NCBI GenBank assembly: GCA_021399445.1
Contig: JAJTUQ010000004.1
Coordinates: forward strand, 310,001 to 374,000
Length of the DNA stretch: 64,000 bases
Origin: Xylogone sp. PMI_703
Taxonomy: Eukaryota > Ascomycota > Leotiomycetes
Reading direction: 5' to 3'
Below the pieces are notes generated by a model. It had not been told where the DNA came from and ran no database searches. It saw nothing but the letters and a program-made list of their open reading frames with translations. Position numbers and translations under genes: made by a program. Within the stretch, counting starts at the first letter, position 1. Every line of letters starts with the position of its first letter. This document shows positions 33,186-44,861 of this stretch, one piece after another.

Positions 33186-34842
33186 GTTGATAGGTAGCAG
33201 TCTCAAGGAATCTTTCTATAGAGGACACTGTATAGGGCAGCCTGATCGGAAATTTCACCAGTAAAGTATTTGTTAGGATAAAGAACACGGCAATAGTTTT
33301 GAGAAAGAACTATATATTTATATATTATTTGTGTCTTTTATATCAATTGTCATTCACTTTTGTCAATACAATTGATTGAATAGACGTTGTTCTTAATTCG
33401 CAGGCGGGACCGAATCCCGGATCCGAAATACTCGGCCGAGGATGTATTTTCTAAATATCGTTTACGTGAAGAACTATGAACAGCATGTTTAACGATAAAA
33501 TGCAACGGATATATCCGCCACTAGGTACTATCTAGATGGTTCAGAGTAGCTTGTCATATTATCAGATCAAAGAGATATATTTTATAATTTATGCAACTTA
33601 TGCATTACATATTGTACGGGTGAGAATAATTACAGTATTGATTAGTGCTGTAAACATTACAGTATTGATTAGTGCTGTAAACATTACAGTCTTGATGTAC
33701 GGAAATTATGCATTCCAGAAGGTAACCTTGGTAAGAGATATAGTAGTATATTACTCGAGACGATTTAACTTATTTGTGAGCATATTCTATGGAGCTAGCT
33801 AAAGGCAATCACTATTTGCTTGAAAATATTGAGCATTTCTTGTAGTTAAAGCTTTTGCTATTCTATAGTTCTAATTTCTTAGCCTCGTACTCAGATCGCG
33901 ATTTTGAATTATTCTGAGATTATGTACATATTAACAAGGAGCATGATCATACACGTGTCAGTTCCCTCATCAGAAACTCAGCACTGTATTGTGAATGGGA
34001 CTGAGAATGTTTCGGGAATTTACTGCCGAGGCAAGATCTAGAGCGCCCGAGATATATGCACACGTAACCCATGCAAGATCTCGCAGTTAAGGCTGCATTG
34101 CATATACTGTAAGTAAGCCTTGTGCGGCTTATTTGGGATTTATTGCTCCCACATTAGTCATGCACACGGCAGTTAACTTGGTGGACTTAGTATTTGGAAT
34201 TACCAACATTGCCAAGCCGTCTGTATTCCAGCGATCTAGCTGCTCACCGATATGGAGTGGAGACTTACGTACATCAAGCCCCGTTATTTAGGTAAGGAAT
34301 TGACGGTCTGGCCGGGGTTAGAGGAATAGTTAATACTTATATCCAGGGGTTATTCACTGTTCCCATAAGACTTAGAATAGCGCCGCCCTACTTCAGAAAC
34401 TAGGCTATAAGTTATCTTATTATATTTTTTATATTCTTTCTATATCAGAAAGTGCTGCAGGAAACCGTTCCTCACCCACCAATCCCAATACAAACTCAGC
34501 TGCATCCAACCATCATCGCGTTTGTTGAGATTGGGATTCTGGGCAATAGGTCCATACTCCCGGTTGATGTTTCGTCAATATAAAGGACGTGTTGCCACCT
34601 ACATCGCTGTAATTCCGACCCCATAGACTTCTGCAATGCTCCTGTAGAAGACCATCCTCCCGCTATCTTTGTTTTCCAAGTCTAGGGTAGGTTTCGGGAT
34701 ACTGCTATTTCCTTTGATAACCGACGATGTCGTCTGCGGATACTGGCTGCCGTAGTCGCCCGGATTTTAGAATCTCCCCGTGGAACACAGTCCGTGGCCG
34801 TTGGTGTTAAGATGTGGTGGTTTCTGCGACTTTGCAGTCGAG
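33186..34842. other. Long AT-rich intergenic region
   Basis: No gene supported. It contains a 27-bp tandem repeat (33629-33695); the only sizeable frame (33536-33802) exists because of that repeat. Confidence 0.4.
33629..33695 (+). repeat. 27-bp tandem repeat, about 2.5 copies
   Basis: The unit begins attacagtattgattagtg and is repeated twice without change, followed by a partial third copy with one change. Confidence 0.85.
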
Positions 34843-35398
34843 CTAGTTGGTGTATTGTAGGAGACTTCTGTAGTGACCTCTCTTCTCACACAAGCTTAGG
34901 TCGTTCTTAATTCCTAACATTGCCCCATGATCCTTTTTCTTCTTTACAGTCCGTAAAAAGGACGGTATTGGTATCCCCTTGGTATCGTGATCATTACCTA
35001 CACCCTCTAAATGTGTATCCGATTTAGCCTGGAAAGCTTTCTTTACAATTTCTTCGTCCCCAAGCTCTTCCATAGTCTTGCTTCCTGTGGATTCTTGCGT
35101 CGCGACTGAACTCGGTGGCTCGGACGCTCCAATTCGCTCTAGCCTTGCATTTTTGGTTCTAATCTCGTCGAGTGCATCAGCAATAGCCATTTCTGTCTTT
35201 GCATCCAAGGTTTTAGCTTCTAGAGTGGCCATGGAATCACGCCCATCCTCCTCTTGTTCCAGCTACCTTAGGTCCTCTCTGTCGGGTGATTTTACTAGGA
35301 TCAAAATCTATTAGTGTGAGATAACGGAGAAGGGGACGGGAAACGACAGGTTGCATACCTGGTGGGTAATACTTCTGAAGAACTTTACGTTCAGACAT
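34843..35398 (-). pseudogene. Internally deleted YJU2/CWC16 splicing-factor copy
   Basis: Minus strand, ATG 35398: MSERKVLQKYYPP, then a GTATGC..AATAG intron (about 50 nt), then FDPSKITRQRGPK, which is the N-terminus of YJU2 (CWC16), a factor of the catalytic spliceosome. The frame then stops shortly after (WA-stop). About 40 bases on, another frame picks up at the family's later region: EEDGRDSMATLEAKTLDAKT, DALDEIRTKNARLER, and the C-terminal PSFLRTVKKKKDHGAMLGIK ending at 34843. The whole conserved middle, including the CxxC zinc ribbon, is missing. The first intron is kept, so this is a DNA-level duplicate or remnant, not a processed copy. A functional YJU2 must lie elsewhere. Confidence 0.75.
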
Positions 35399-35954
35399 GC
35401 TGGCAAACCCGTTGCGTCAATACGTTACTCTTGGAGCGATGGAAGATGTCCGTTGATGCGTGATGACACAAATACGTGCGCGCTGCAAAAGATTAGCAAC
35501 TCACATCCACCATAGCCTCAGGCACACATTCACCCGTATTCATTAGTCAGCCAGACAGTTCGCCCAGCCGGTAATTTATGCCTTATTTATCCCTTGATGC
35601 CACGATGCCTGAATTAGGGGAAGCGTTCGGTTTGAGCGAACTGTCCAGCAGACTACCGGGTCTGCATCCTCCCTAGGAGTCAGCCAGAATAGCTCCATCA
35701 ACTGAACATCAGCGTACAGTACAGTCATAATGTAAGGCATCAATCAGCGTGGCGATCCATAAATGCCGAACCGTCCGCTAAATTATCGAATAACGCGTTG
35801 TTGACGCTGCTGACGCTGCTGAGGAAGCGGTGAGATCCGTGGCTACAGTGAAAAATGTTGGTCTCAATCATATATATAGTAAAATGACATCTGCCACCAG
35901 AGTTCCCAATGATTACTGTCCCTATTCTTTCTAGTCGGATTCAAAAAAATAAAA
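35399..35954. other. Intergenic, promoter of FAD monooxygenase
   Basis: No coding sequence supported. A short run of gctgac/gctgct words is at about 35797-35822 and a TATA-like stretch at 35870-35882. Confidence 0.4.
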
Positions 35955-37220
35955 ATGCCCGATCCCAAAATCGCCATTATCGGGGGCGGAATTGCTGGTC
36001 TAACCCTCGCGAGAGCTTTGCACAGAGGAGGTGTCCCATTCAAAGTCTATGAGAAAGACGAATCCCGCCACTCGCGAAAACAAGGTGGTCCAGTAAATGT
36101 GCATTATGATCGCGGCGAACGCGCTTTACGGGCTCTGGGCGTATTTGATCGCTATGATGAGGAACTTATCAGTCCTGGATGCGAGGTCACTACTTTGGGT
36201 GATGAGACGGGAAACTGCTTTCTTCATCACAGTAGGCTAGTACCTGATGACCTACCTGCACTAGATTCTAATGCTCCGCTCGCTGATAGACTCGCGCTTC
36301 GCCAGCTACTGCTGGATTCTATACCTACAGAGTCAGTGATATGGGGATCAAAACTACAGGATATCGCTGTGGACGGAACTCAGTATGATCTGGCATTTGC
36401 GGACGGAACGATTGAGAAAGGGATCGACCTTGTGGTTGGGGCAGATGGTGCATGGTCTAAAGTCCGTTCTATGGTGACGGATGTGAAACCATACTACTCC
36501 GGAGTGAGCTATATGGAGACCGAATTTTCAGATGTGCTCAACGCTCCTCCAGAAATCCTTGAGTATGTAGAGAGGGGAAGTTACTATTATATAGGTCCCC
36601 ATACGTGCCTTGTTCTTCAGCGGAATGGAAACAAGAGTATTTGGGTATATGCTATGTTAGAGAAACCCGAAACCTGGGCTAAAGAACACGGATTTGACCT
36701 TACTGATATCAGAGGCTCGAAAGAAGAGTTTATTCGAAAGGATTGGCAGGGATGGAGTGATAACTTAAAGGCCGCTATTCTTAAGTCTGACCGTGAGCTT
36801 ATTCCTCGGCCTCTTTACATGCTTCCAGTTGGCCATGACTGGAGACCACGCCAAGGTATCACCCTCATTGGTGACGCTGCACACCTAATGACACCGTTCG
36901 GAGGAGCCGGGGCCAATACTGCATTGGAAGATGGGCTGGAGTTGGGTGAATTCATAATTGGCGCTCGAAGGAGATACAATTGGCTGTATCAGGACACCGA
37001 GAAGTTCTCTGATCCTAAGGGATTGGCTGGTGCTGTGCTCAAGTACGAGACAGCTATGTATCCACGCGCTAAGGCTGAGGCTGCTAGAACGGACTTCAAC
37101 AAGGGTCTATTCTTTTCTGACAATGCCATCGAAAAGTTCAGAGCCCTTTACCAGGTTCCCGAAGCCATAGCATTAGCAAACTTAAGTCTAAATCGAGAAT
37201 CTACTAGCAGGCTCACGTGA
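35955..37220 (+). CDS. FAD-dependent aromatic-type monooxygenase (TetX/PHBH-like)
   Basis: Single-exon 421-residue protein from ATG 35955. The FAD motif AIIGGGIAGLTLARALHRGG (GxGxxG at residues 10-15) is followed by the arginine-bearing QGGPVNVHYDRGERALRALG, the VVGADGAWSKVR 'DG' motif near 157-168, and LIGDAAHLMTPFGGAGANTA near 304-323, the second FAD-ribityl motif. This is the complete class A flavoprotein hydroxylase set (PF01494). Fungal relatives hydroxylate phenols, salicylate or secondary metabolites with NAD(P)H and oxygen. No membrane anchor is seen. It is convergent with the tannase gene 114 bases away, which suggests but does not prove a common role in aromatic acid use. Confidence 0.88.
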   Translation: MPDPKIAIIGGGIAGLTLARALHRGGVPFKVYEKDESRHSRKQGGPVNVHYDRGERALRALGVFDRYDEELISPGCEVTTLGDETGNCFLHHSRLVPDDLPALDSNAPLADRLALRQLLLDSIPTESVIWGSKLQDIAVDGTQYDLAFADGTIEKGIDLVVGADGAWSKVRSMVTDVKPYYSGVSYMETEFSDVLNAPPEILEYVERGSYYYIGPHTCLVLQRNGNKSIWVYAMLEKPETWAKEHGFDLTDIRGSKEEFIRKDWQGWSDNLKAAILKSDRELIPRPLYMLPVGHDWRPRQGITLIGDAAHLMTPFGGAGANTALEDGLELGEFIIGARRRYNWLYQDTEKFSDPKGLAGAVLKYETAMYPRAKAEAARTDFNKGLFFSDNAIEKFRALYQVPEAIALANLSLNRESTSRLT

Positions 37221-37334
37221 CGGGGCTATGTACTAGCATTAACATCTTCCATGTATAAAACAAACGATTAAATGCATTCTAAGTGGCTTTCTGAATACTA
37301 ATCAGGATTACAATATTCATTACTATCTCACTTC

Positions 37335-39087
37335 CTAGCCCTCGCAGACATAACTAGCCCAGTTATTTTCATCCCCACCAGGCACATATTTAGCAGTTTG
37401 TGGCCATGGACATAGTCTTCTACTCATGACCTTACTATTCTTGTTGGGTGGATTAGTACTGAGTACGTAGTCAGGTTTTTCTCTTCGTTCCACCCATTGG
37501 ACGAGCTTGTCAATAACATGGTATGTGGCAGGAACGTCAGGATAATTAGAAGCTGCACCACAGTGACCACCACCCGGGATCATGAATAGATTGAAGAAGT
37601 CGGATATGTCTGCTCCTTTAAAGAAATTCTGTACGTCCTGCATATGCTGAATTGGCCAAATGGCGGCATTATATGGGTCGGCCCAGCCTTGAAACATGTT
37701 AGTTAACTGCTATTGCGCCTTAGGATGTGGTTGCAGTACCTTGAGTGACTAGCAATTTGCCTCCAGACCTCTTGAAAGCTGTTAGATCTGTGGTTATCTC
37801 GTCGATTAGAGTACCAGCTTTTTGATCAACATCTTTGACATCTGATCCAAAATTGAAAGTAGTATAATCATAATGCAAATTATCATATACCAAGTTTTGC
37901 AGGATAGGTATACTGAATGCATTGGACAGTGATTGCTCTTGGAGTGTCCACTCAGTCTCAGATCCGAAGCTAAATCCAGGATATAGTTGTGCACCATTAA
38001 TGCTGGAAGTTGGGCCTGCATACACAGCCTTGGCAGCGGCGAGTTGAGGGGGAGTCAAGCAATTAGAGGTATCTTTTGTGCTAGAATTGCAAGCAAGTTT
38101 ACTGATGTCAAAGTTGCATAGAAGAGGATTCTCAATGAGGCGATCTGCTACTCCATCTATCGTGTCGCACTGATCCAACACTGCGTTAGTGATAACATTG
38201 AGGAGATCTTGATTTAGGTGTGACTCGTTCTGCAAATTATTAGCCCCAGACAATCCTTGTTTATGATGTTACTAACCTGAGTTTTCAAGCCATTCCACAA
38301 GAACGATAGTGCCAGATGCGAGTACCAATTTCCGGGACTTCCAGCATAGATACCATCAAATAGATCAGGGTGAAACTGAGCGAGCGCAAATCCCTGGGCA
38401 CCTCCTGTGGAGCACCCATCGTAATAGCTGTATCTGGCTGGAGCTCCATAGTACTGCTGGACGAGAGATTTGGCTGGCTGCGTGAGTATCGAGATAGCAT
38501 TGTGTATCCATGCTTTTACTTGATCCACATCGTGAAGGTAAGGGAGGTATACCCCTGGAGTTCCGCCGCCGTTATTGTTGTCCACTGCGCGATGACCGGA
38601 ATCTCCTCTACAAGCACAGTCAGACATAATGTGAAGAAAAAACAGTCGAAGAGCTTACCCAGCCACAGCAAATCCTTTATTAAGCTGTTGCATCATGTTA
38701 CTAGCATCGATGACACCGGCCATACCACCTCCACCTAAGATTGAATTAGTAGATTAATAAAACTCAATTAATGCTCAACGTACCGACAGCCATAAATCGT
38801 CCTTGGTAGATACTCTCCTCTGGGAGCCATAGTTGGAAATTAAGTGTATCCTTGTTAGTGTATGAAACACTTGCAGCCACCTGGCAGAATGCAACATCAT
38901 TGAAGACGTTTGAGATGTTCAGGCCTCCACGAGGAACAAGAGTGGCATTGTGGATAGTAGTACCTAAGCTTTTCCCATTGAAGTGGGCCAGCTTAGCACA
39001 GCTGGAGACAGGACTTTGCAAAACGAAGGCCTCTGCTAGAGAAGCTATTAGGCTGGTCGCAATAGTCGCAATCGGGAAGTTCTTCAT
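37335..39087 (-). CDS. Tannase / feruloyl esterase family protein, secreted
   Basis: Five exons in phase: 39087-38784, 38734-38659, 38607-38277, 38229-37740, 37687-37335, total 517 residues; introns are 46-52 nt. Start is the ATG at 39087; its first 20 residues (NFPIATIATSLIASLAEAF) form a signal peptide. Exon 3 has the nucleophile motif YDGCSTGGAQG, the junction of exons 4 and 5 rebuilds LLVTQGWADP with the catalytic Asp, and exon 5 gives MIPGGGHCG with the catalytic His. The Cys next to Ser and the Cys after His form the CS-D-HC arrangement of PF07519. These enzymes cleave galloyl or feruloyl esters outside the cell. No residue loss is seen. Confidence 0.92.
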
Positions 39088-39949
39088 CGTGAAAGAGCCT
39101 TCAAGAAAAGAGACAAAAGCGGTCAATTGGAGCTCCTATTCTCCCGATCTTCAGGGGAAAGAGAGGTTTGTGGGATCCATGCTCTGAGATATATAAGAGA
39201 TATAAGAGATCCTTGCTTCTTGTTGCATGGCTATTCTACTAGAATCTCTTTTAGCCAGAGCTACCCCGGACCCCAGAACCCCCGCATTGGATGAACTCTC
39301 CAGAACATCGGATGCCTCCCTTATTCTTGGAGCAAATCTGTCTCTTCTATCCCATTCTTGTATAACTAGCTCCACTACGAAGTTGACTTATACGCTTGCT
39401 AGCGCATAAGGCAGCTTCGGCAACCTTCACCGCCGTCTGATTTATGCAAGGAGGCAGCCTCGGTGTCGAGATACCCATGATGTCAGCTTTCACGGTAGAT
39501 TACGAGAAGTCTACTGGAAGGGATCAACGGGAAATTAACCTGGAGCTGGTGGCTGATGTGCGGCTTTTGGGGGCCTCAACTTTAATATCAATTCTTACTT
39601 CTTTCCCTGCATTGACATGGTCATCGGCGCCGGTCGCCGATGCCGAAAGGCTTCTTACCAAGCCCTGTAATCAAGCTACGCCACAAGAAGCTTACCTTCC
39701 CCTCATCCTCGGCATTTGCTAAGTCACTTTAGTACAAAGGTGCCCTAAATCAATAATCAAAAAGCGAGCTGACCTTGCTTGCTTCCGTGTCCTTTTATGA
39801 GTTCATGTCGGGGTTAGATTGGAGTACATCCGTAAGGTCCGATTTGACGGTCTAGTAAAGACGCCAGGTGAATTGGGGTAGCTGTCATACGAGAAGTCCA
39901 GTATACAGTATACGTATCATACATTGAGTTTGGGACACCGCATTACACA
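39088..39949. other. Divergent intergenic region (tannase / AtuA gene)
   Basis: Promoters of two divergent genes. No coding sequence supported; frames at 39151-39375 (minus) and 39444-39722 (plus) have no family features. Confidence 0.4.
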
Positions 39950-41919
39950 ATGCCATCGAAACGGAATATTAGGATCGGAAATGTTTCCGGAGCGTAAGTC
40001 TATGTTCTGTTGGCCCAATTGGAACAAGCTTTGTTTTGTTCTCTGTGACGGAATCCCACTATGGAGTTACCACTAACGTGTTAACTTGTACAGTACTGGA
40101 GACCACTGGAGTGCCATGCGGCGTATGGTCCGTGATGGCAATGTGGATGTTATAACTGGCGACTGGCTGAGTGAGATGAACATCGCTTGGAATGCTATCA
40201 CCAAGAAGGACAATCCCGCGTTGGGTTACGAGACTGGCTTTCTAGTACAGCTGGAAGAGTGTATAGATGACATTGCATCAAGGGGTCTCAAGGTCGTTAC
40301 AAATGCAGGAGCACTCAACACTGCAGCACTGCACCAAAAAGTCGAGGACTTATGCACACAGAAAGGATATGAGGGAAAACTCGTAGTGGCCAGTGTCATG
40401 GGAGATGACCTAAGTCATATATTAAGCAAGAAAGATGAGAGGAAGATACTAGGGCTTGGCCATTTAGACCATGAAGAAATGGGTTTAGAAGAGTGGGAAT
40501 TGGCAAGTGAGGTCCACTGCGCAGTTGCATATCTGGGAGCTCAGGGCATTGTTGCTGCACTTAATGCCGGCGCAGATATCGTCATATGTGGGCGAGTGAC
40601 CGATGCTAGTCCAGTGATAGGAGCTGCAGCTTGGTGGTATGGATGGACTGCAGAATCTCTTGATGAACTGGCTGGAGCATTAATAGCAGGACGTAAGAAC
40701 GTGTTCGACTTGAGACATATTATCTTACTAACACTGCATAGATCTCATAGAATGTGGCCCCTATATTACTGGTGCTAATTTCTCGGGTTTCAAAGAATTC
40801 CTTCCTGAGCTTGTCGACTTGGGCTTTGGAATTGCAGAAATTCTCCCAGACGGGTCATGTTACATTACAAAAGCCGATAATGCGAATGGCGTAGTCAACA
40901 AATTCAATGTCACAGCCCAACTGCTCTATGAGCTACAAGGAGCAATGTACCTCAATCCAGACGTAGTAGCCGACATATCAACCATCCATATCGAACCTAC
41001 TTCACAACCTAATCGAGTCTTTGTTCACGGAGCGAAAGGGCATCCTCCACCGCCCACGACAAAAGTAATGGTGGCTGCAAATGGAGGGTACCAAGCCGAA
41101 GTAACCTTCTATATAAACGGTCTTGACATTCCTGAAAAGGCACAGATGATAAAGCAGCAACTTGATGATATGTTCAAAGATTCAAGTTTTAGCAAGTTTT
41201 CTGTAGAATTGTATGGCACACCGGCAGTGGACCCCAAGAGCCAACAAGCTGGTACAGTATTCCTGAGAATATTCGCACAGGCTAGACGAAAGGAGGATAT
41301 CTCTGCTCAGAAATTTCGGAACCCAATTTATGCATTGCGAATGCAGAGTTATCCAGGTGAGCCTTTATTCCAAAGTTCTAATTTAAAACTGCTCTGGGCC
41401 GTGAAGGAGGCAGAATGGAGATAATTCCGGAACTTGAAAAACAAGCTAATTGCCTTTCACACATCAGGATACCACATGAATCTCGATTTCCGCACCATGG
41501 ATCCGAAGCCTTTTATGGAAATCTTCCCTACTACTATTCCGATAACAAGCATAGACCACCATATCAACATCTCCAACAAAACAACCGTGAAGATTCCTCC
41601 TCCCACTATAACAGTTACGTATCCCACCATCCGTCCTTCATATGAAACATCCAACCCGGTGGATCTCTCTTCCTTTGGCCCTACGGAGCGAGCGCCTCTT
41701 GGGAGCATTGTCCACGCTAGATCTGGCGATAAGGCGAATAACTCGAATGTTGGATTCTTTGTACGGAATGAGGACGAGTATCCTTGGCTGCAGAGCTTTT
41801 TGACTGTGGAGAGAATCAAGTGGTTGTTTGGAGAGGACTGGCATCGGGGTGGCGCAGACGGCGAGAAGAGGAGAGTGGAACGGTGCGAGTTCCCGAATAT
41901 TTTGGCAGTGCATTTGTAA
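39950..41919 (+). CDS. AtuA/DUF1446 family protein (acyclic terpene utilisation AtuA-like)
   Basis: Four exons, 39950-39993, 40094-40692, 40742-41356 and 41468-41919, join in phase to 569 residues. The tiny first exon supplies MPSKRNIRIGNVSGA and the splice continues TGDHWSAMRRMVRDGNVD, the conserved start of PF07287. Further landmarks are ITGDWLSEMN, VTNAGALN, VICGRVTDASPVIGAAAWWY, and GPYITGANFSGF rebuilt at the second junction. The last exon has the C-terminal block ARSGDKANNSNVGFFVRN. Bacterial AtuA belongs to a locus for citronellol/geraniol breakdown, but the biochemical role is not settled. It lies between the tannase and a Zn2Cys6 gene, consistent with a catabolic setting. Confidence 0.88.
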
Positions 41920-42338
41920 GTGAAGCTATCTCCTTTTATTATTCCCATGGTGGTTCATATTGTGGCATTGCTTTGCAAAATATATAGATTTGATGCTAAA
42001 TAATTTTGATATAGCCGGATCCTGGATTTCTTAGATGGTGGTATTGCAAGCAGTTCGCGCGTTGATGGATTGGGCAAAGGTATTGGTGAGTATTTAAGGA
42101 GCAGGGTGGTAGATATTCCGACTAAATTCCTTGCCCGTGGAAAGATTTAAGGTGGCATTCATGGACATGTATCTAATGTATTGTATGAGCTTGAGAGATC
42201 AACTTACACACCTAGAATGAAGATTATAGAATGTCATGCATAGGAGGCAATTGGATGGCAAAGGTCAAAATAAGGAACATTAAGGATATTTATACGTGTG
42301 CAATAATTTTATTCTGTATTAGTTAAAGCTATGTTCAT
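41920..42338. other. Convergent 3' intergenic
   Basis: Between stop codons of the AtuA-like gene and the Zn2Cys6 gene; nothing supported. Confidence 0.5.
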
Positions 42339-44861
42339 TCACGAAGGATACATTTCCATGGACGCCTGAGACGTGAGCATGCCATCAAAGTCCTGGATAT
42401 ATCCCAACCAGTCTTGAGATAACTCAATGACGGGATCATTCCCGAAAGGACTGTTATTATACAGATGCTGTAGGTGATCGAAGCAGCTTCGAAATTCTGA
42501 ATCCACTGTCAATGGCGATGGATTAGAATAGAACGGCTGGGAGTTCTCAGGGATTATTCCCTCGTTTCTGGGCCACTGGACTCCACTAGCAACACTAACA
42601 CCATTAGGAGTTTGGCCTGAGAATTGCTGGAAATTCGCCGACGTGTTTCCACTTTCAGCGCTGTTTTGGAATTGCGTTTGATCTTGACCTTGAGCTGGCC
42701 TTGGACTTGAAGACTGACTCTGTTCTGTGGTCTGTGGCTGACTTCCTCTAGGTGGGTTACATTGCAATTTGATAGCGTCTGCTAGTACAGCGTCGCTCAA
42801 CTTATCAAATACCTCATGACACCCTCTAAGTGTATTCCACCTCTCACTCACCGCCACAAGCACATTGCTACAAGCTCTAGTGTCATTCACAATCTCAATG
42901 GCGCTAGGGTCGGGATCTAATATCGGTCCTGATGCTGCAGATCCCCTTCGCCGCTCACGAAGATGACGAGATAGGGCATAGATATACGTCAACCCAGCCA
43001 TGAATACAGAATGAAGTGTTATCCAGGAGTAGTTTATTTTTCTTGAACGGTGCAAGTACGCGTAGAGAATCACAGCCTGCCTTGAAGATGTAAAGAGTTT
43101 GTGTAAGGTGATGGAATCGCCGGAAATAGTAGAGAGCATAGGGGATGGTCGGAAAAGCATCAACACGGCGTTATTGTAGAGGACCTCATACCACTCCTTG
43201 GATCTGAAAGATGACCAGTTTGCTGGCATTGTAGAGCTTAAGTCCATCTCAGGGAGATGTAGGTCTTCAGTTTTGCTACGCCAACTCTGTAATTCGAGTG
43301 CTAGAGTATCGCGACGCTTGCGCATTGAATCTTCGTCGTCTTCTGGGCGTTTGAGACCATGGAGGGTGCGCATGATCTTTCCGCAGAGAAGACGGTAGTT
43401 GACTATATGGATGAATATCGCAGTTCGGTTGAGATCTGACGGGAAGTCTGGTTCCGTTGCTGGAGGTCTAGTGAGATGATCTATTTCGACTGAGGGTAAA
43501 GAGACATCTACTTCAGCCATATCGATAGCCATTGGTCGACCAAGCGTAATACTTACGATCCTGTATATATAGCCGTTAAGAATCTATTTTCCAGAGAATA
43601 CGAACATATCAGGGACACTTACCTATCCATAGTTAATATAGACCAAAAGCATCTTCTTCTAATCTCTTGATCTCTTAGGATCTCCATGGTCTCGGTATCC
43701 ATCGCTTCTTCGTTCTTAATTCTGTAGGCTGCCTCTCTGTGCAAACCCAACTCGTACGCGATTCGCACAGCAATACCTACTAAATGCCACATGCTGGCAG
43801 AGGTATCCTGTATACTGGAGCTTGTCCTATACTGACATAGTAAGAGGATCGCCTGTAAGCCGGGTAACCCGCCCGCCTGAAAAACCTCATTGGCCCTTAA
43901 CATAGCCCGTGCATGGTGAGTTTCTGCAGATGGCAACATCTGCCAGTCGAATTTATAGACATTTGCAGTTGCAATTGCTAGGATCATATCGAATACAAAA
44001 GCCTGAAACGTGTGTTTTGTATAATAGCTTGGGTCTGAATATATCAAGTCCACGATAGAGATGGTTTCAGTTGCGTAGAGGAAAGGATAGCATAAGTGAT
44101 CGTGAGCGAAGTAGTGATTGAATAACTCCTTCGCAAGATCTCTGGATGGGAGAGTATCGCGAACATTGCTAGCATTGATGGACTTGCGTGCGCTGCTACG
44201 GAGGTTGGTGTCGGAAACCCCTAGAGGTGAGGCAGGAAGATGAGAAGGTGTTGAAACGTCAACGGAGGCTCGGACAAGGTTTGCAAATAGAACACCGGAG
44301 GTCGAACCAAGATAGTATCGTTCGCCTGCAGCGGTTGAGGCGAGGAAGGAGACTTCATTGATGACCTCACTAGAGATAGAATCATTGTTGGGAGATGTGG
44401 ACTGGTGACATATGGTCAGCAACCTCGGAACATTGATCGGGGCTAGTTAAACCAAAATATGAAAGGACAAATGATGGAGAAGCTTTGTGCAGGATATTGC
44501 TGTCTTTCGAAACACAATTCAGAGATAAACCAAACAATGAGCGTAGTGTGCGTGGGTCCGGACAATTGTATACCTCTAAAGCTTCTCTTGGCGTCGCTAA
44601 TATGCCCTTTCCACCCGGACTTGCAGCAACAGCAGTAGTTGAAGTCCTTAACCTAGTCAAGTCACTTAAGAGGGCCTTGTTCTTAGCCTCAGCCTGTCGT
44701 AACTTCCTTTCCAGAGCCTCAACATGTTCCTTGCGAAAAGTAGGTTCCTTACTTCTGTCGGTAAAGACACAGATGAGACCCGCTTTCGCACAGTATCCAC
44801 ATGTCGGTCGAACCTTATCGCAACGAGACTTGCGACGGTGACATAGATCACAAGCTTGCAT
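42339..44861 (-). CDS. Zn(II)2Cys6 transcription factor with fungal_trans domain
   Basis: Start ATG 44861; the frame upstream to 45110 lacks an ATG. The zinc cluster CDLCHRRKSRCDKVRPTCGY is at residues 4-23, completed by CAKAGLIC, followed by a short coiled linker (VEALERKLRQAEAKNKALL). The middle homology region spans 44401-43560 with LAKELFNHYFAHDHLCYPF and EIRRRCFWSILTMDR, and the junction 43623/43560 (GTAAGT..TACAG) rebuilds MDRIVSITLGRPMAI. The first junction (into 44401) is uncertain: phase-0 donors at GTCCTT near 44468 or GTTTCG near 44512 both work. About 780-800 residues. Nuclear regulator, divergent from the MFS gene at 45890, which is its likeliest target. Confidence 0.85.

Noticed and set aside
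33411..33430. T-loop-like GGGATTCGGTCCC on the minus strand as a tRNA
   Set aside because: No acceptor stem or anticodon arm can be formed from the flanks; no tRNA, rRNA or CRISPR array was found anywhere in the window.
33536..33802. 88-codon frame with repeated peptide
   Set aside because: The peptide repetition only mirrors a 27-bp (9-codon) tandem repeat in AT-rich DNA.
41457..41948. 163-codon minus-strand frame opposite the last AtuA exon
   Set aside because: Shadow of the real exon, which has conserved family motifs; the antisense frame has none.
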